NCBI GenBank assembly: GCA_947589015.1
Contig: CANPZF010000012.1
Coordinates: forward strand, 1 to 49,411
Length of the DNA: 49,411 nt
Source: an uncultured Clostridia bacterium
Lineage (GTDB): Bacteria > Bacillota > Clostridia > TANB77 > CAG-508
Direction: 5' to 3'
Within the stretch, counting starts at the first letter, position 1; the number at the start of each line of letters is the position of its first letter. The position numbers were made by a program, and so were the translations under genes. The notes under the pieces are model-generated. The model saw nothing but the letters and a program-made list of their open reading frames with translations. It ran no database searches and was not told the DNA's origin. This document shows, one piece after another, positions 7,914 through 17,202 of the stretch.

Positions 7914-8367
7914 TTTGCAATTTCCTGCTCAATGGGAAAAAGCAAAAGAAATAAAGTATTCCCAAGGTTTCAATAAACCTAGTCCTCGTGATTTTGTAGG
8001 TTTTGGTCCATTAACTGAACCAGAAGCTCTTGCAATTTACAATTTTACACTTTCACACAATTTTGATTTAGTTATTGCTTATCACACACAAGGAGAAGAA
8101 ATTTACTGGAATTTTCAAAACATAAATCCACCAAATGGATATGAAATCGGTCAACAATTTGCCAATTTAAGTGGCTATTCTCTAGCTGAAGTACCTTATA
8201 ACTCAAGTTTTGCAGGATATAAAGATTGGTTTATTCAAACATATAACAAACCTGGATTTACCATTGAAGCTGGATTAGGAGAAAATCCTCTTCCAATTTC
8301 TCAATTCGATAAAATTTACAAAGATAATTTAGGAATTTTACTTTTAAAAGGTGTAGTTTTAACTTAA
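7914..8367 (+). pseudogene. M14 zinc carboxypeptidase, 3' part
   Basis: This is the C-terminal half of the interrupted peptidase. It continues the conserved segment as N-L-Q-F-P-A-Q-W-E. The third zinc ligand lies in A-Y-H-T-Q-G-E-E and the catalytic Glu in T-I-E-A-G-L-G-E-N-P-L-P. All catalytic elements of the family are thus present across the two halves, and the frame continues exactly from 1051. A GTG at 7903 could be mistaken for a start but has no ribosome binding site. The gene is intact apart from the insertion, so excision could restore activity. The stop codon lies inside the following terminator hairpin. Confidence 0.88.
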
Positions 8368-8379
8368 ACTACACCTTTT
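8346..8379. terminator. Bidirectional terminator between M14 and M20 genes
   Basis: AAAAGGTGTAGTTT pairs with AAACTACACCTTTT around a short loop, with A/T runs on both sides. It serves two convergent genes. Confidence 0.88.
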
Positions 8380-8390
8380 AACTTATTTAT

Positions 8391-9527
8391 CTAAAATTCA
8401 AATTTTTTTACAATTTCATATAAAAATTGTACGCCCAATAAAATTGTATCAATATCTACGTGAAAATTTTCACTATGTTGAGGATAATACTCTCCATCTG
8501 CACAACCGATAAAAACAAATGTACCTGGCCTTTCTTTTAGAAAATATGCAAAATCATCTGCACACATAGTTTTATAATCATTTACTACATTTTCTTTTCC
8601 AACTAATTCTATTGCTAACTCTCTTATTTTCTGTGTATATTCATAGTCATTTACTAAAGCTGGATAATTGTCATCTTTAAACATTACATCTACACGTCCA
8701 TTCATACTCTTGGCAATACTCATAGACATTTCTTCTATTCTTTTTTTTACATATTCTCTTAATTCATTATTAAATGTTCTACAGATTCCCTTCAATTCGA
8801 CTTTTTCTGGAATAACATTATTATTATTTCCACCATGAATTGAAGTAATTCCAACAGTTACTGTTTCATTTGGATTTACATTTCTTCCAACTAATGCCTG
8901 TAAATTTGTAACTATAGAGCTTGCTATATAAATAGGATCTATACACTTTTCTGGCAATGCTCCATGTCCTCCCTTACCATAAATACAAATATTAAATGGA
9001 TCTGTTGAAGCCATAATAGCCCCTTCTTTTACTGCAATAACCCCTTTTTTTAGTTCACTCCACACATGTAATGCAAATACACTATCAACTTCTGGTTCTT
9101 CTAACACTCCTTCATCTATCATTAATTTTGCTCCACCACAAGTTTCTTCTGCTGGTTGAAATAATAACTTTATTGTTCCTTTTATTTTTTCTTTGTTTTC
9201 TATTATTATTTCAGCTAGTGCTAGCATAATAGCCATATGTGCATCATGTCCACAGGTGTGTTTCATTCTTCCATCTATAGACATTTGCACCGCATCCATT
9301 TCACTTCTAAATAAAATACATGGTTTTTCTTGTTTTCCTTTTATAGTAGCTACAACTCCTGTAGTAGCAATATTTTTCTTAACATCATATCCTAAATTAA
9401 TCAATCTATTTACAATATATTGAGATGTTTCTACTTCTTGTAAACCTATTTCTGGGTGATTCCAAAAAAACAATTTATCTTCTTTAATTTTGCTTTCTAA
9501 TTTTTTAATACTTTCTTCTATATTCAT
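8391..9527 (-). CDS. M20-family amidohydrolase (IAA-amino-acid hydrolase/aminoacylase-like)
   Basis: The 378-aa zinc amidohydrolase removes acyl or aminoacyl groups from amino acids or small peptides. Metal-binding signatures are T-C-G-H-D-A-H (Cys and His), A-E-E-T-C-G-G-A, L-H-V-W, and the C-terminal H-S-E-N-F-H-V-D; the dimerisation domain is marked by G-K-G-G-H-G-A. The length is typical. The start ATG overlaps the stop of the upstream gene (ATGA), so the two are translationally coupled. Being coupled to a D,D-dipeptidase-like gene suggests work on cell-wall-derived peptides, but the substrate is not visible in sequence. Confidence 0.92.
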   Translation of the reverse strand: MNIEESIKKLESKIKEDKLFFWNHPEIGLQEVETSQYIVNRLINLGYDVKKNIATTGVVATIKGKQEKPCILFRSEMDAVQMSIDGRMKHTCGHDAHMAIMLALAEIIIENKEKIKGTIKLLFQPAEETCGGAKLMIDEGVLEEPEVDSVFALHVWSELKKGVIAVKEGAIMASTDPFNICIYGKGGHGALPEKCIDPIYIASSIVTNLQALVGRNVNPNETVTVGITSIHGGNNNNVIPEKVELKGICRTFNNELREYVKKRIEEMSMSIAKSMNGRVDVMFKDDNYPALVNDYEYTQKIRELAIELVGKENVVNDYKTMCADDFAYFLKERPGTFVFIGCADGEYYPQHSENFHVDIDTILLGVQFLYEIVKKFEF

Positions 9528-11287
9528 CTTCCTATTTCCAATTCCTTTTCTATATTCTTTTGCATAACACTATCACTTTTCTTTATATTTAAACTTTCAC
9601 CATTAACTCCTTCAAAACTCATTTCTTCAAATTTTCTCATTAGTTCTTCTATATCATTATTTGCTACACTAAATACTTTGATTAAACTATCATTTTTGAT
9701 TAATTCTTGTATATTAAATTTGCAAAATCTATGCTCATAAAAAAATTGTTGCATATATGTTTCAAATTCTTCTATTTGCATATTCTCTTGTAAGATATTA
9801 ATTCCTATTATTCTATTCATTTTTCCATCTAAATTTGATGGATGTGCAAAAAATTGCTCATTAGAATATTCTATTTTCATTATTTCTACACCATTTTTTG
9901 AATATATAGTTTTATCACAATTTCCTTCACCTATTATTTGTTTTTGATTAACATCACCTAAATTTATTGGAGATACATCTCCCAAAAATGACATTTCTCC
10001 ATTAATTGGTACATATCCTAATTTTTTATATAAATTATATGCTGCTTCATTTCCCTCTAATGTAAGTAGTGCTTTTGTCTGTATTTGATTTTTTCTATCT
10101 GCTAAACCTTCCATTAATTTTTTATTTACTCTACTTGCTAATTTTTGACCTCTATATTGTTCATCTGTCCATACACCACACATATATGGTATTTGCTTTG
10201 TATCTCCAAAACTGATAAAATTAAAAAATGCTAATGAAACCAGCTTATCTTTGTCAAATGCCCCTGCTCCTATTACCTTATTTTCTTGAAATAATTTTTC
10301 TATTACTTTTCTATATGTTTCTATATACTCCTTTGTTATTTTATGTCCATATTCTGTTTCTTGTGCTATTCGTGCTTCAACAATTTGCTCTATATCATTT
10401 TCATCTATGTTTCTTACATTGATTTCATTATTAATTGTTGTACCATCTTGTTCCACCCTTAATCCTTTTGCAAATTGTTCCCTTTTTGCTCCAGGTTGAA
10501 AATCCATAACTTCAATTTTAGAATCATTGTCTTGAAAATGCCACCACTCACTACGAAGTGGGGTAAACCCATATTTAAGCATTATTTTACGTAGTTTATT
10601 TGCTTGTTTGTTATTATTATCTACTACTGAGAAAATACTTAAATCATGCATCTTCGATTGCATTTCTAATTCTTTTCCGGTTTCTAAATCTAACAATGTG
10701 ATATCCATTGCTGCACCATAATTATGTGACGATGCCTTTTCTGCTAAAAACCATCTTTGACTATATTCAAAATCTCCAACTTTACCATTTAAAAATTCTT
10801 TATATTGTTCTGCTACTTTTGATGTTTTTTCATATAAATATTTTGTTACACTATATGGTCTATATGTATCATATATCTTTATTGTAAATCCTTGTTGCAA
10901 CGCTTCATTTTCAGCTAAATACAATTTTTCAGCCGTTTTATACATTAAAGGTACTTGATTATATTCATATAATTTAACTCCCGTAACTTCGGGTATACTA
11001 TTTCCATGTATATTATAAATAGCTGATTTTGCATTGACAATCTCATATACAACTTGATCTTGCAATACATCTGGCAAGTTTATTAATATATCTTTCTTTT
11101 TTATAATTACTGTAGTCCCCTCTTCTAGTTCTACAACTACACTATTAAACCCAATATCTTCTAATATTTTTCCTTTAGAATATTTTTTTACCTTTATGCG
11201 TTCTTTACCTGTATATGATTTACAGTCCATATCTTTTATTATCCATATATTAGCACCTATATTATCGAATAAATTTTTCTCACTCAA
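9524..11287 (-). CDS. Fusion of D-Ala-D-Ala dipeptidase (VanX/M15D) with GNAT acetyltransferase
   Basis: The 587-aa protein has three parts. Residues 75-265 are an M15D D,D-dipeptidase: Y-D-T-Y-R-P with Arg143, S-S-H-N-Y-G-A-A-M-D with zinc ligands His188 and Asp195, and S-E-W-W-H with Glu247 and ligand His250. Residues 288-445 are a GNAT acetyltransferase: G-V-W-T-D-E-Q-Y-R-G-Q-K-L-A is the acetyl-CoA loop and N-E-A-A-Y-N-L-Y-K-K-L-G-Y the end motif. A tail of about 140 residues and an N-terminal 70 residues are not recognised. No signal peptide is seen, so cytoplasmic turnover of D-Ala-D-Ala is the likely role. The start is TTG 11287 with AGGAAG upstream. It is translationally coupled to the M20 gene. 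Confidence 0.85.
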   Translation of the reverse strand: MSEKNLFDNIGANIWIIKDMDCKSYTGKERIKVKKYSKGKILEDIGFNSVVVELEEGTTVIIKKKDILINLPDVLQDQVVYEIVNAKSAIYNIHGNSIPEVTGVKLYEYNQVPLMYKTAEKLYLAENEALQQGFTIKIYDTYRPYSVTKYLYEKTSKVAEQYKEFLNGKVGDFEYSQRWFLAEKASSHNYGAAMDITLLDLETGKELEMQSKMHDLSIFSVVDNNNKQANKLRKIMLKYGFTPLRSEWWHFQDNDSKIEVMDFQPGAKREQFAKGLRVEQDGTTINNEINVRNIDENDIEQIVEARIAQETEYGHKITKEYIETYRKVIEKLFQENKVIGAGAFDKDKLVSLAFFNFISFGDTKQIPYMCGVWTDEQYRGQKLASRVNKKLMEGLADRKNQIQTKALLTLEGNEAAYNLYKKLGYVPINGEMSFLGDVSPINLGDVNQKQIIGEGNCDKTIYSKNGVEIMKIEYSNEQFFAHPSNLDGKMNRIIGINILQENMQIEEFETYMQQFFYEHRFCKFNIQELIKNDSLIKVFSVANNDIEELMRKFEEMSFEGVNGESLNIKKSDSVMQKNIEKELEIGR

Positions 11288-11360
11288 AATCTTATCACTT
11301 CCTATAAATTTTCAAAATATTTATACATTAAAACTGTAATTATTTTCCAACCTTATTCTC

Positions 11361-11939
11361 CTAATTTATGTAATCTTTTATTATGTCATATAATTTATGT
11401 ATTGGTAGTCCTAATACAGTTGTATAATTTCCGTCGATTTTCTCTACAAATACACCAAACTCATTTTGTATCCCATATGCACCTGCCTTATCCATTGCCT
11501 TTCCTGTATCCAACCATTTTTGTATTTCTTCATCTGTTATATGTTTTAAATATACTTTAGCTTCATCAAATATGTTAACTTCTTGATATTGACCATTTTT
11601 TTGAATGATAACACTCAATCCTGTTATTACACTATGAGTTCTATCTCCCTTTACCAATTCTTTTATCATTTCGTTTGCATGTTTTCTGTTTTTTGGTTTG
11701 CCATATATTTTTTTATTTTTCACTACCATTGTATCTGAACCAATTACTATTCTGTCACCACTATTTTTTTCATATATGTCTTTAGCTTTTAAATATGATA
11801 AGTTCATTGCTTGTTCTTGTGGATTTAATCCTTCTTTTAAAATTTCTTCTGCGCCACTTATCATTACTTCATATTGTGGTACAACTAATTTCAATAATTC
11901 TTTTCTTCTTGGTGAACCAGATGCTAATATGATTCTCAT
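11361..11939 (-). CDS. maf: Maf-family nucleotide pyrophosphatase
   Basis: The 192-aa Maf/YhdE protein hydrolyses non-canonical nucleoside triphosphates (dTTP/UTP or modified pyrimidine types). The N-terminal A-S-G-S-P-R-R-K-E-L-L is the substrate-binding signature. G-S-D-T-M-V holds the catalytic Asp, with G-K-P-K-N and D-K-A-G-A-Y-G-I-Q following. Length is normal. It lies 73 bp upstream of the dipeptidase fusion in the same direction and may share its transcript. Confidence 0.95.
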   Translation of the reverse strand: MRIILASGSPRRKELLKLVVPQYEVMISGAEEILKEGLNPQEQAMNLSYLKAKDIYEKNSGDRIVIGSDTMVVKNKKIYGKPKNRKHANEMIKELVKGDRTHSVITGLSVIIQKNGQYQEVNIFDEAKVYLKHITDEEIQKWLDTGKAMDKAGAYGIQNEFGVFVEKIDGNYTTVLGLPIHKLYDIIKDYIN

Positions 11940-12039
11940 TTTATACTTTTCTCCTCTATATTTATAATTTTTTACTCTTGTTATTTTACCATAATTTTCA
12001 ATTATTTACAATATTAAAGCACTTTTTAAGTTTTGATAT

Positions 12040-12198
12040 GTTACTAGATAATTGTTACAAACTTAGAATATGCGAAAATGCTTATATATTAATATTTGCA
12101 GTCAAGACCCAGATTGTTACACCTCAGATATGTTTTGACAAAATATATTAATATATAAGCATTTTCATAACTAATTTTTAAATCATTATCTTGTAACT
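12040..12198. repeat. Palindromic repeat R1, copy b (MITE-like)
   Basis: This is a second, about 95 percent identical copy of the unit at 4869-5026, with the same long internal inverted repeat and GTTAC...GTAAC outer ends. It lies between maf and the dockerin gene. The left terminal repeat has small changes (ACTAGATAATT instead of ACAAGATAATG). With the terminator at 12219-12259 it accounts for the 374-bp gap 11940-12313. Confidence 0.85.
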
Positions 12199-12218
12199 TT
12201 GATATTTTTTGAACCATA

Positions 12219-12259
12219 AAAAGAAAACAATGTTAAATTATAACACTGTTTTCTTTTTG
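12219..12259 (-). terminator. Terminator of the surface-protein operon
   Basis: On the minus strand, AAAGAAAACA-G-TGTTA pairs with AACA-T-TGTTTTCTTT around a short AT loop, followed by TTTTTATGG. It lies 55 bp after the dockerin gene. Confidence 0.8.
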
Positions 12260-12313
12260 TTATGTAAAACGGTAATTTATTAATTGGATTTATTCATTTA
12301 TACATTTTGCGAA

Positions 12314-15300
12314 TTATTTCACATTTTCAATTGTTGAATTAGCTGTTGCTTTTGCAAAGCTGATTTCTACTATTGTATTTGTAGTATCATCTGATTTAAT
12401 TTTTAGCTTAGCTCCTTTTTCATTTAATCCAAATGAATTTAGGTATGCCCTTGCGGCATTAATTTCTGCCGCATCTTGAATGCTAAATAATGTTTTTAAT
12501 TCATCATCTGTATAATTCTTTAATTCTATTTCATCAGTTTTTGCCTTTGCAGCAACTTTTGCTGGTGCTACTGTTTTAGCTTTCATAGTAATTTTAGCAT
12601 TTGCATCTTTTGGTACAGTAACAGTTTTATTTCCTGTTAAAGATGGTTCTGTAACATCTACTTCTCCATTATTAACTTCTACTGTTAATTCAGCATTTAC
12701 ATTAACTTTTTCTGAGCTTACTGTAACTTTTCCACCATTTGTTTTAATTTTTATGCTTCCTGCTTGTGCTGATGAGTTATCTGCAGCTCCATTAAATTTA
12801 ATTGTTATTTCTTGATCTTTTTTACTTTCAAATACTAAATCATTTGCTTCTTTATTTGCTTCAACTGTATATACTGCTCCTGCCGCATCTGATGTTACTA
12901 CTGTTGCTTTTTGTGTTGTTATTTTTAATCCATTTACTATAGCATTTGCTCCAGCATCTATTGTATATGTTTTAGTTGCTGTAGATGCAACTTCTACATT
13001 ATTTGTTAATATAATTTGTCCTGCTTTTGCATCTTTCATATCAAATATAGATCCAGTTCCTTTTAAAGTAATTGATTTTGCTCCATTTGTATTTGTCTTT
13101 ATAGTTTTACTAAAATTATTACTTTCAACAGTAAGATTTATTTTTGTTAAATCTACACTATTGAAATCTCTCTCCGCAACATCAGCAGATGCTCCTCCAT
13201 CTAATTTTACACTTACATTTTCGTTGTCAATATTAACTGTGTCTCCTACTTCTAGAGCATTTATTATAGCCATTGAATTTGCAAGTTTAGTATTACTATT
13301 ATAATTTGTCAAATCAATTGTTTTACCTTCAACAACTATCGTATCTGTATCAACGGCATACACTTTACCAGCTGTTTTTGCATCTGTTTGTGCAGAATCA
13401 ACAACTGTTAAATTATGTAAATATGGTAATGTACGAACTTCATCTGTGTAAGCAGATTCTACTGTTTTTCCTTCTACAGTTGCTACTAATTTAAATGCAT
13501 ATAATTTATCACTTTCTAAACCATTTATTACGATTTTTCCATCTACTATTGATACTGATTGGGTAGTTTTTAATGTATATCTTGCTTGTTCTGGTGTATT
13601 GTTTGCATTAACATCATATACTTTTACTTGATATGTTGCTGTTTTTCCATTAATATTAATTCCTTCAGAAGATAATGTTATTGAAGTTTCTGTAGCATTT
13701 GGTTGACTTGCTGATGGTCTTCCTACTACATAAAACTCTTCTGATACCTCTTCTTCTGAAGATATTTTTGCCATTTGATTAGCTTTAGCTAAAACTACTA
13801 CTTTAGCTTTGTATATTATATTTGGTGAAATTTTACTTGTAACATCTACTTTATTTACATCTGTAGTATCCTCATCTGTAACTGGTGATTCTACTGATAC
13901 AGCCTCTCCCTCTGTTCCATCTTCATTAATTGGTACTAATGTGATATTATAAGTTGAAAAATTTGCTTTTGGATTAGAATTTTTCCATGATAAAACTACT
14001 GTATTACCTACATTTGATAAAGCTAATGATGAAACTGTAGCTAATCTTTCAATTTTAACTTCTCCTGAAGAAGTCACATCTGAAGCTCTTTTCATATCTG
14101 TTCCTTTTACATATACTTCTACTCTATATGTTCCTGGTTCTGCCATATAATTTTTGCTGTCCAAATTTGTAAAATCTACACTATTGCTTGAAGTTTCACA
14201 TGCTTTTACTGCCTTTCCATCTTTATATAATGTAACTACATATGTTGAACCACTTTCAGACCAACTAAAGTTACCTGATGATGTATGTGTTATATCTGGT
14301 GCTACAACTTTTGCCAATTTTGTTGCTGTCGTAACATCATTGCTGTCACTTGTTATAATAACTTCTTTTATTTCTGATTTACTACCATAAGAATTCTCTA
14401 ATATATAGTATACTTTATATGCTTTATTTGTTACTAATTCTGTTGATACAGTTTCTGATGTAATTTTATTATTGTTTACATTAATAACATTTACTAACTC
14501 ATTTACCTGTATATTATTTAATTGCGTATTTAAATCCTTTACTACATAATGTACCTTTACAATATCACTTTCACCAGCTGCCTCTAGTGATAATTTTCCT
14601 GTTTTTGTACCCTCACGAGTTGTTCTTACATTAGTAGCTTCTGGTATTACTGTATTTTTCTCTGTTCTAAATGTTCCAACTACTACATCTTTGCCATCTA
14701 CTGTTTCTAATAAAGTTCCTAATATATTTCCATCTGGAATATCAGAAAAATCAAATTCTGATTGTTCTACATAATTTGTATGAGCTGGTACATTGATTGT
14801 TCCTAATTCATGTTTTTCGCCATCTGCTCCTATTACTATTACTTTTAATGTTTTTGATGTATTATATGTTTGTTTAAGTGAAACTTTTAAAGTTGATTTT
14901 GTAGTATTTTCTGCTGCTGTACTTGCATTTTGTGCATTGACTTTTCCATTATTATTAACAGTTACAGTATAATTATAGTTTTGCTCTGCTTCTTTTGCTG
15001 GTACTGTATCTATTACTTTTTCTCTTAATTCTGCTGAATACTCTTTTATTGCAAGAGAATCGAAACTGTTAAGTTTTCCATCATTTTTTACATCTGCTGC
15101 TTCTGATTCAACAGCATCAAAACTTGCCATTTCTACGGCATATTCTTCTACTTTTAATGCATCACTACTGTTTACTCTACCATCATGATTTACATCTCCA
15201 TATACTACAACAGTATATGTTGTTCCGTCAGCTACAAATGTGTCTCCTGTTTTTACTATAGTATTTTCATTTGGTATAGCTGTACCATTAAATTGTGTTA

Positions 15301-15532
15301 CATTAGCAAATTCACCACTGTTGACAATTTCTTTAACTGTTGTAACATCGTCTTTACCAATTAAAACATATGGTACTACTGCTTTTCCTTCTACTAATTT
15401 TCTATAAACCCCAACTGGATTTGTTTCAATTTTGTCATCTACTGTTGCAGCTAATGTTTTAACATTTAATACATTTAATGTTAATAATCCTGCAAGAGCT
15501 AATGATGATACTACTTTAAATTTCTTATTCAC
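12314..15532 (-). CDS. Large secreted dockerin-domain surface protein
   Basis: The 1072-aa protein starts at GTG 15532 behind AGGGGG. A signal peptide (residues 1-29, cut after L-A-A) leads into a dockerin-like calcium-binding pair: D-V-N-H-D-G-R-V-N-S-S-D at 113-124 and D-V-K-N-D-G-K-L-N-S-F-D at 147-158 (position 3 of the second loop is Lys, not Asp/Asn). From about 290 to 710 come Fn3/Ig-like beta domains, and from about 720 on Thr/Val/Asn-rich repetitive beta sequence that may be adhesin-like or a beta-helix. No catalytic domain or anchor is seen. It follows the cohesin-like LPQTG gene by 23 bp, so non-covalent docking onto that anchored protein is a natural model. Confidence 0.85.
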   Translation of the reverse strand: MNKKFKVVSSLALAGLLTLNVLNVKTLAATVDDKIETNPVGVYRKLVEGKAVVPYVLIGKDDVTTVKEIVNSGEFANVTQFNGTAIPNENTIVKTGDTFVADGTTYTVVVYGDVNHDGRVNSSDALKVEEYAVEMASFDAVESEAADVKNDGKLNSFDSLAIKEYSAELREKVIDTVPAKEAEQNYNYTVTVNNNGKVNAQNASTAAENTTKSTLKVSLKQTYNTSKTLKVIVIGADGEKHELGTINVPAHTNYVEQSEFDFSDIPDGNILGTLLETVDGKDVVVGTFRTEKNTVIPEATNVRTTREGTKTGKLSLEAAGESDIVKVHYVVKDLNTQLNNIQVNELVNVINVNNNKITSETVSTELVTNKAYKVYYILENSYGSKSEIKEVIITSDSNDVTTATKLAKVVAPDITHTSSGNFSWSESGSTYVVTLYKDGKAVKACETSSNSVDFTNLDSKNYMAEPGTYRVEVYVKGTDMKRASDVTSSGEVKIERLATVSSLALSNVGNTVVLSWKNSNPKANFSTYNITLVPINEDGTEGEAVSVESPVTDEDTTDVNKVDVTSKISPNIIYKAKVVVLAKANQMAKISSEEEVSEEFYVVGRPSASQPNATETSITLSSEGININGKTATYQVKVYDVNANNTPEQARYTLKTTQSVSIVDGKIVINGLESDKLYAFKLVATVEGKTVESAYTDEVRTLPYLHNLTVVDSAQTDAKTAGKVYAVDTDTIVVEGKTIDLTNYNSNTKLANSMAIINALEVGDTVNIDNENVSVKLDGGASADVAERDFNSVDLTKINLTVESNNFSKTIKTNTNGAKSITLKGTGSIFDMKDAKAGQIILTNNVEVASTATKTYTIDAGANAIVNGLKITTQKATVVTSDAAGAVYTVEANKEANDLVFESKKDQEITIKFNGAADNSSAQAGSIKIKTNGGKVTVSSEKVNVNAELTVEVNNGEVDVTEPSLTGNKTVTVPKDANAKITMKAKTVAPAKVAAKAKTDEIELKNYTDDELKTLFSIQDAAEINAARAYLNSFGLNEKGAKLKIKSDDTTNTIVEISFAKATANSTIENVK

Positions 15533-15555
15533 GATAAATTCCCCCTATGATTTTA

Positions 15556-16212
15556 TTATTTTATTTTTCTTTTAATTACTAATACTGCTGATATAACAGC
15601 AACTCCAGCAATAGCGAAAGCAGCATAAGGTATACCTGTTTGAGGTAATCTTGTTATTTTATTTCCATTTGAATCTACTTTTGTGTTTGATTGAGCTTGT
15701 TGTGTTTGTTGAGCTTGTTGTTGTCCTTGTTGTGGTTGTTGTTGATTATCTGGTTGTGTTGGATTTTCTGGTTGTGTTGGTTTAGCTTCTTCAACAACCT
15801 TTACAGAAACAGAATCACTTGTTAATTCTTCTTCTTTTTCTGTTACTAATCCACTAGCTGTAAATGTTGCTTTATCTGTATTTTGTTTTGCAACAAAACT
15901 AAAACTTACTTGTTTTGTACCTTGTGATGGATTTGATCCTGATACAATTACTTTTCCTGCTGTTGCATCATTTACTGTAAGTGTTCCTAATGTTGAACTA
16001 GCTGAACCTTTTACATATTCAAATAAATTTTCATCATATGTTAATTTTACATCAACATTTCTTGTTTCTTCTTCCATATTTACAGTTACAACAACTGTTT
16101 CTCCCTTTTTAACTTCTGTTTTATCTGCACTTACACTTGCAGCTTTTACATTTGCTGTAGCCATTCCTAATACTACTAACATAGCTACTAATCCTAATAA
16201 TATTTTCTTCAT
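15556..16212 (-). CDS. LPQTG-anchored cohesin-like surface protein
   Basis: The 218-aa protein has a signal peptide (1-25, cut after V-K-A-A), a single beta-sandwich domain (26-140) with cohesin-like features (K-K-G-E-T-V-V-V-T-V, L-T-Y-D-E-N-L-F-E-Y-V, G-K-V-I-V-S-G), a Pro/Gln-rich spacer, and a sorting signal: LPQTG at 189-193, a hydrophobic segment and K-R-K-I-K. The start ATG 16212 has a GGAAGGGA site; the longer frame upstream would overlap the sortase gene. It sits between a sortase gene and a dockerin gene in one operon, which supports assignment as the anchoring scaffold. The cohesin call rests on pattern and context, not on a search. Confidence 0.82.
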   Translation of the reverse strand: MKKILLGLVAMLVVLGMATANVKAASVSADKTEVKKGETVVVTVNMEEETRNVDVKLTYDENLFEYVKGSASSTLGTLTVNDATAGKVIVSGSNPSQGTKQVSFSFVAKQNTDKATFTASGLVTEKEEELTSDSVSVKVVEEAKPTQPENPTQPDNQQQPQQGQQQAQQTQQAQSNTKVDSNGNKITRLPQTGIPYAAFAIAGVAVISAVLVIKRKIK

Positions 16213-16268
16213 TTTTTTATTCCCTTCCTTTTTATCTTTATTTTTGTATCCAATCATAAAATGATACA

Positions 16269-16940
16269 TTAGATTTCTTTTGCTTTGCAAATTAATCTAG
16301 TTAATCCCCCTGGATTACATGTTATAAGTGTTACCTCTCTCATACCGTCATTATTCTGATCTAAACATTTTAAATCTGTTGGATCACAAGTATAAATATC
16401 ATAAATCTGATATGTAACTTTTGTTTTTTGTTCTTTACCTATTATATAAAAGGTATCTCCTATTTGCAGTTCATTCAATCGTTTCAACATATCAGGATAA
16501 TTATGACCTGTTATACAAAAATTACCTGGTTGATTTATGTCAGGTCCATGAAATTTAGTTACTGATAAATTAAGAGAAGTTTTGGTATATACACCTAAAA
16601 TATTCTTTTTTACTCCTATTTTATCAATTACTAATTCACCTATAACTGTATAGTCCCCCATTTTATCTGGCAAGTAATCAGTTTCTATTATTTCTTCAGG
16701 TGGTATTGTATTATCTTCTACTGTAGCAGTATTCATAATATTTTCTTCCTCTTCTGTATTAGTTTGTATATCTTGCTCTTCTGTTTTTGCATTTTTTTCA
16801 CACATATATGAAATGAGGATAACTAATATGATAATTATACAAATTGTTATTATTATTTTTTTTTTACCATTTGCATTTTTTATACTTCTTTTTCCACAAC
16901 GATATGGTACTGTTTTTTTCACTTTAAAACTAAAATTCAC
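16269..16940 (-). CDS. Sortase of the cohesin/dockerin operon
   Basis: The 223-aa membrane transpeptidase would cleave LPXTG-type signals and attach proteins to peptidoglycan. A transmembrane anchor is at 29-46, followed by an acidic linker. Catalytic residues are His146 (T-G-H-N-Y), Cys208 (T-L-I-T-C-N) and Arg215. The presumed substrate LPQTG protein is the next gene, 56 bp downstream. The start is uncertain: GTG 16940 is part of the AGAGGAGGTG ribosome-binding sequence itself, so initiation at GTG 16922 or at a rare codon between them is more likely. The promoter at 17030-17058 carries an operator. Confidence 0.9.
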   Translation of the reverse strand: MNFSFKVKKTVPYRCGKRSIKNANGKKKIIITICIIIILVILISYMCEKNAKTEEQDIQTNTEEEENIMNTATVEDNTIPPEEIIETDYLPDKMGDYTVIGELVIDKIGVKKNILGVYTKTSLNLSVTKFHGPDINQPGNFCITGHNYPDMLKRLNELQIGDTFYIIGKEQKTKVTYQIYDIYTCDPTDLKCLDQNNDGMREVTLITCNPGGLTRLICKAKEI

Positions 16941-17004
16941 CTCCTCTAAATATGATATAAATACTGCTTACTAAAAAATACTTAACACCTATTCTTTCGG
17001 GGTT

Positions 17005-17019
17005 AACCTATTTCAGGTT
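17005..17019. promoter_or_regulatory. Operator 2 of the surface operon (AACCT-N5-AGGTT)
   Basis: Perfect inverted repeat AACCT-ATTTC-AGGTT. Its centre is 30 bp (about three helical turns) from operator 1, and it covers the start of transcription of the leftward sortase operon. The probable ligand is the divergently encoded XRE regulator. Confidence 0.7.
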
Positions 17020-17029
17020 GTTCGTGTAC

Positions 17030-17058
17030 ATTTTAACCTAAAACAGGTTAAATGTCAA
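17030..17058 (-). promoter_or_regulatory. Promoter of the sortase/cohesin/dockerin operon
   Basis: Minus strand TTGACA (17053-17058), 17-bp spacer and TAAAAT (17030-17035). The spacer is occupied by operator 1, so binding there would block RNA polymerase. Confidence 0.82.
17035..17049. promoter_or_regulatory. Operator 1 of the surface operon (AACCT-N5-AGGTT)
   Basis: Inverted repeat AACCT-AAAAC-AGGTT, extending to perfect 8-bp arms TTTAACCT/AGGTTAAA (17032-17052). It lies in the spacer between the -35 and -10 boxes of the leftward promoter, the classic position for a repressor. Confidence 0.75.
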
Positions 17059-17202
17059 TAAGAATTTTTAAATATTTTAAAATTATTATTGGCCATTATC
17101 TTTAAAATTCTTGTTTATACATAGAACAATTTATCCATACTATTAATAATCAAAATTAATTTCAATGTTTCTATACAAATACTTTTAAAGGAGGTAATAG
17201 TT

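Noticed and set aside
12314..16940. Cellulosome gene cluster
   Set aside because: Only one cohesin-like domain and one dockerin, no glycoside hydrolase or carbohydrate-binding module.
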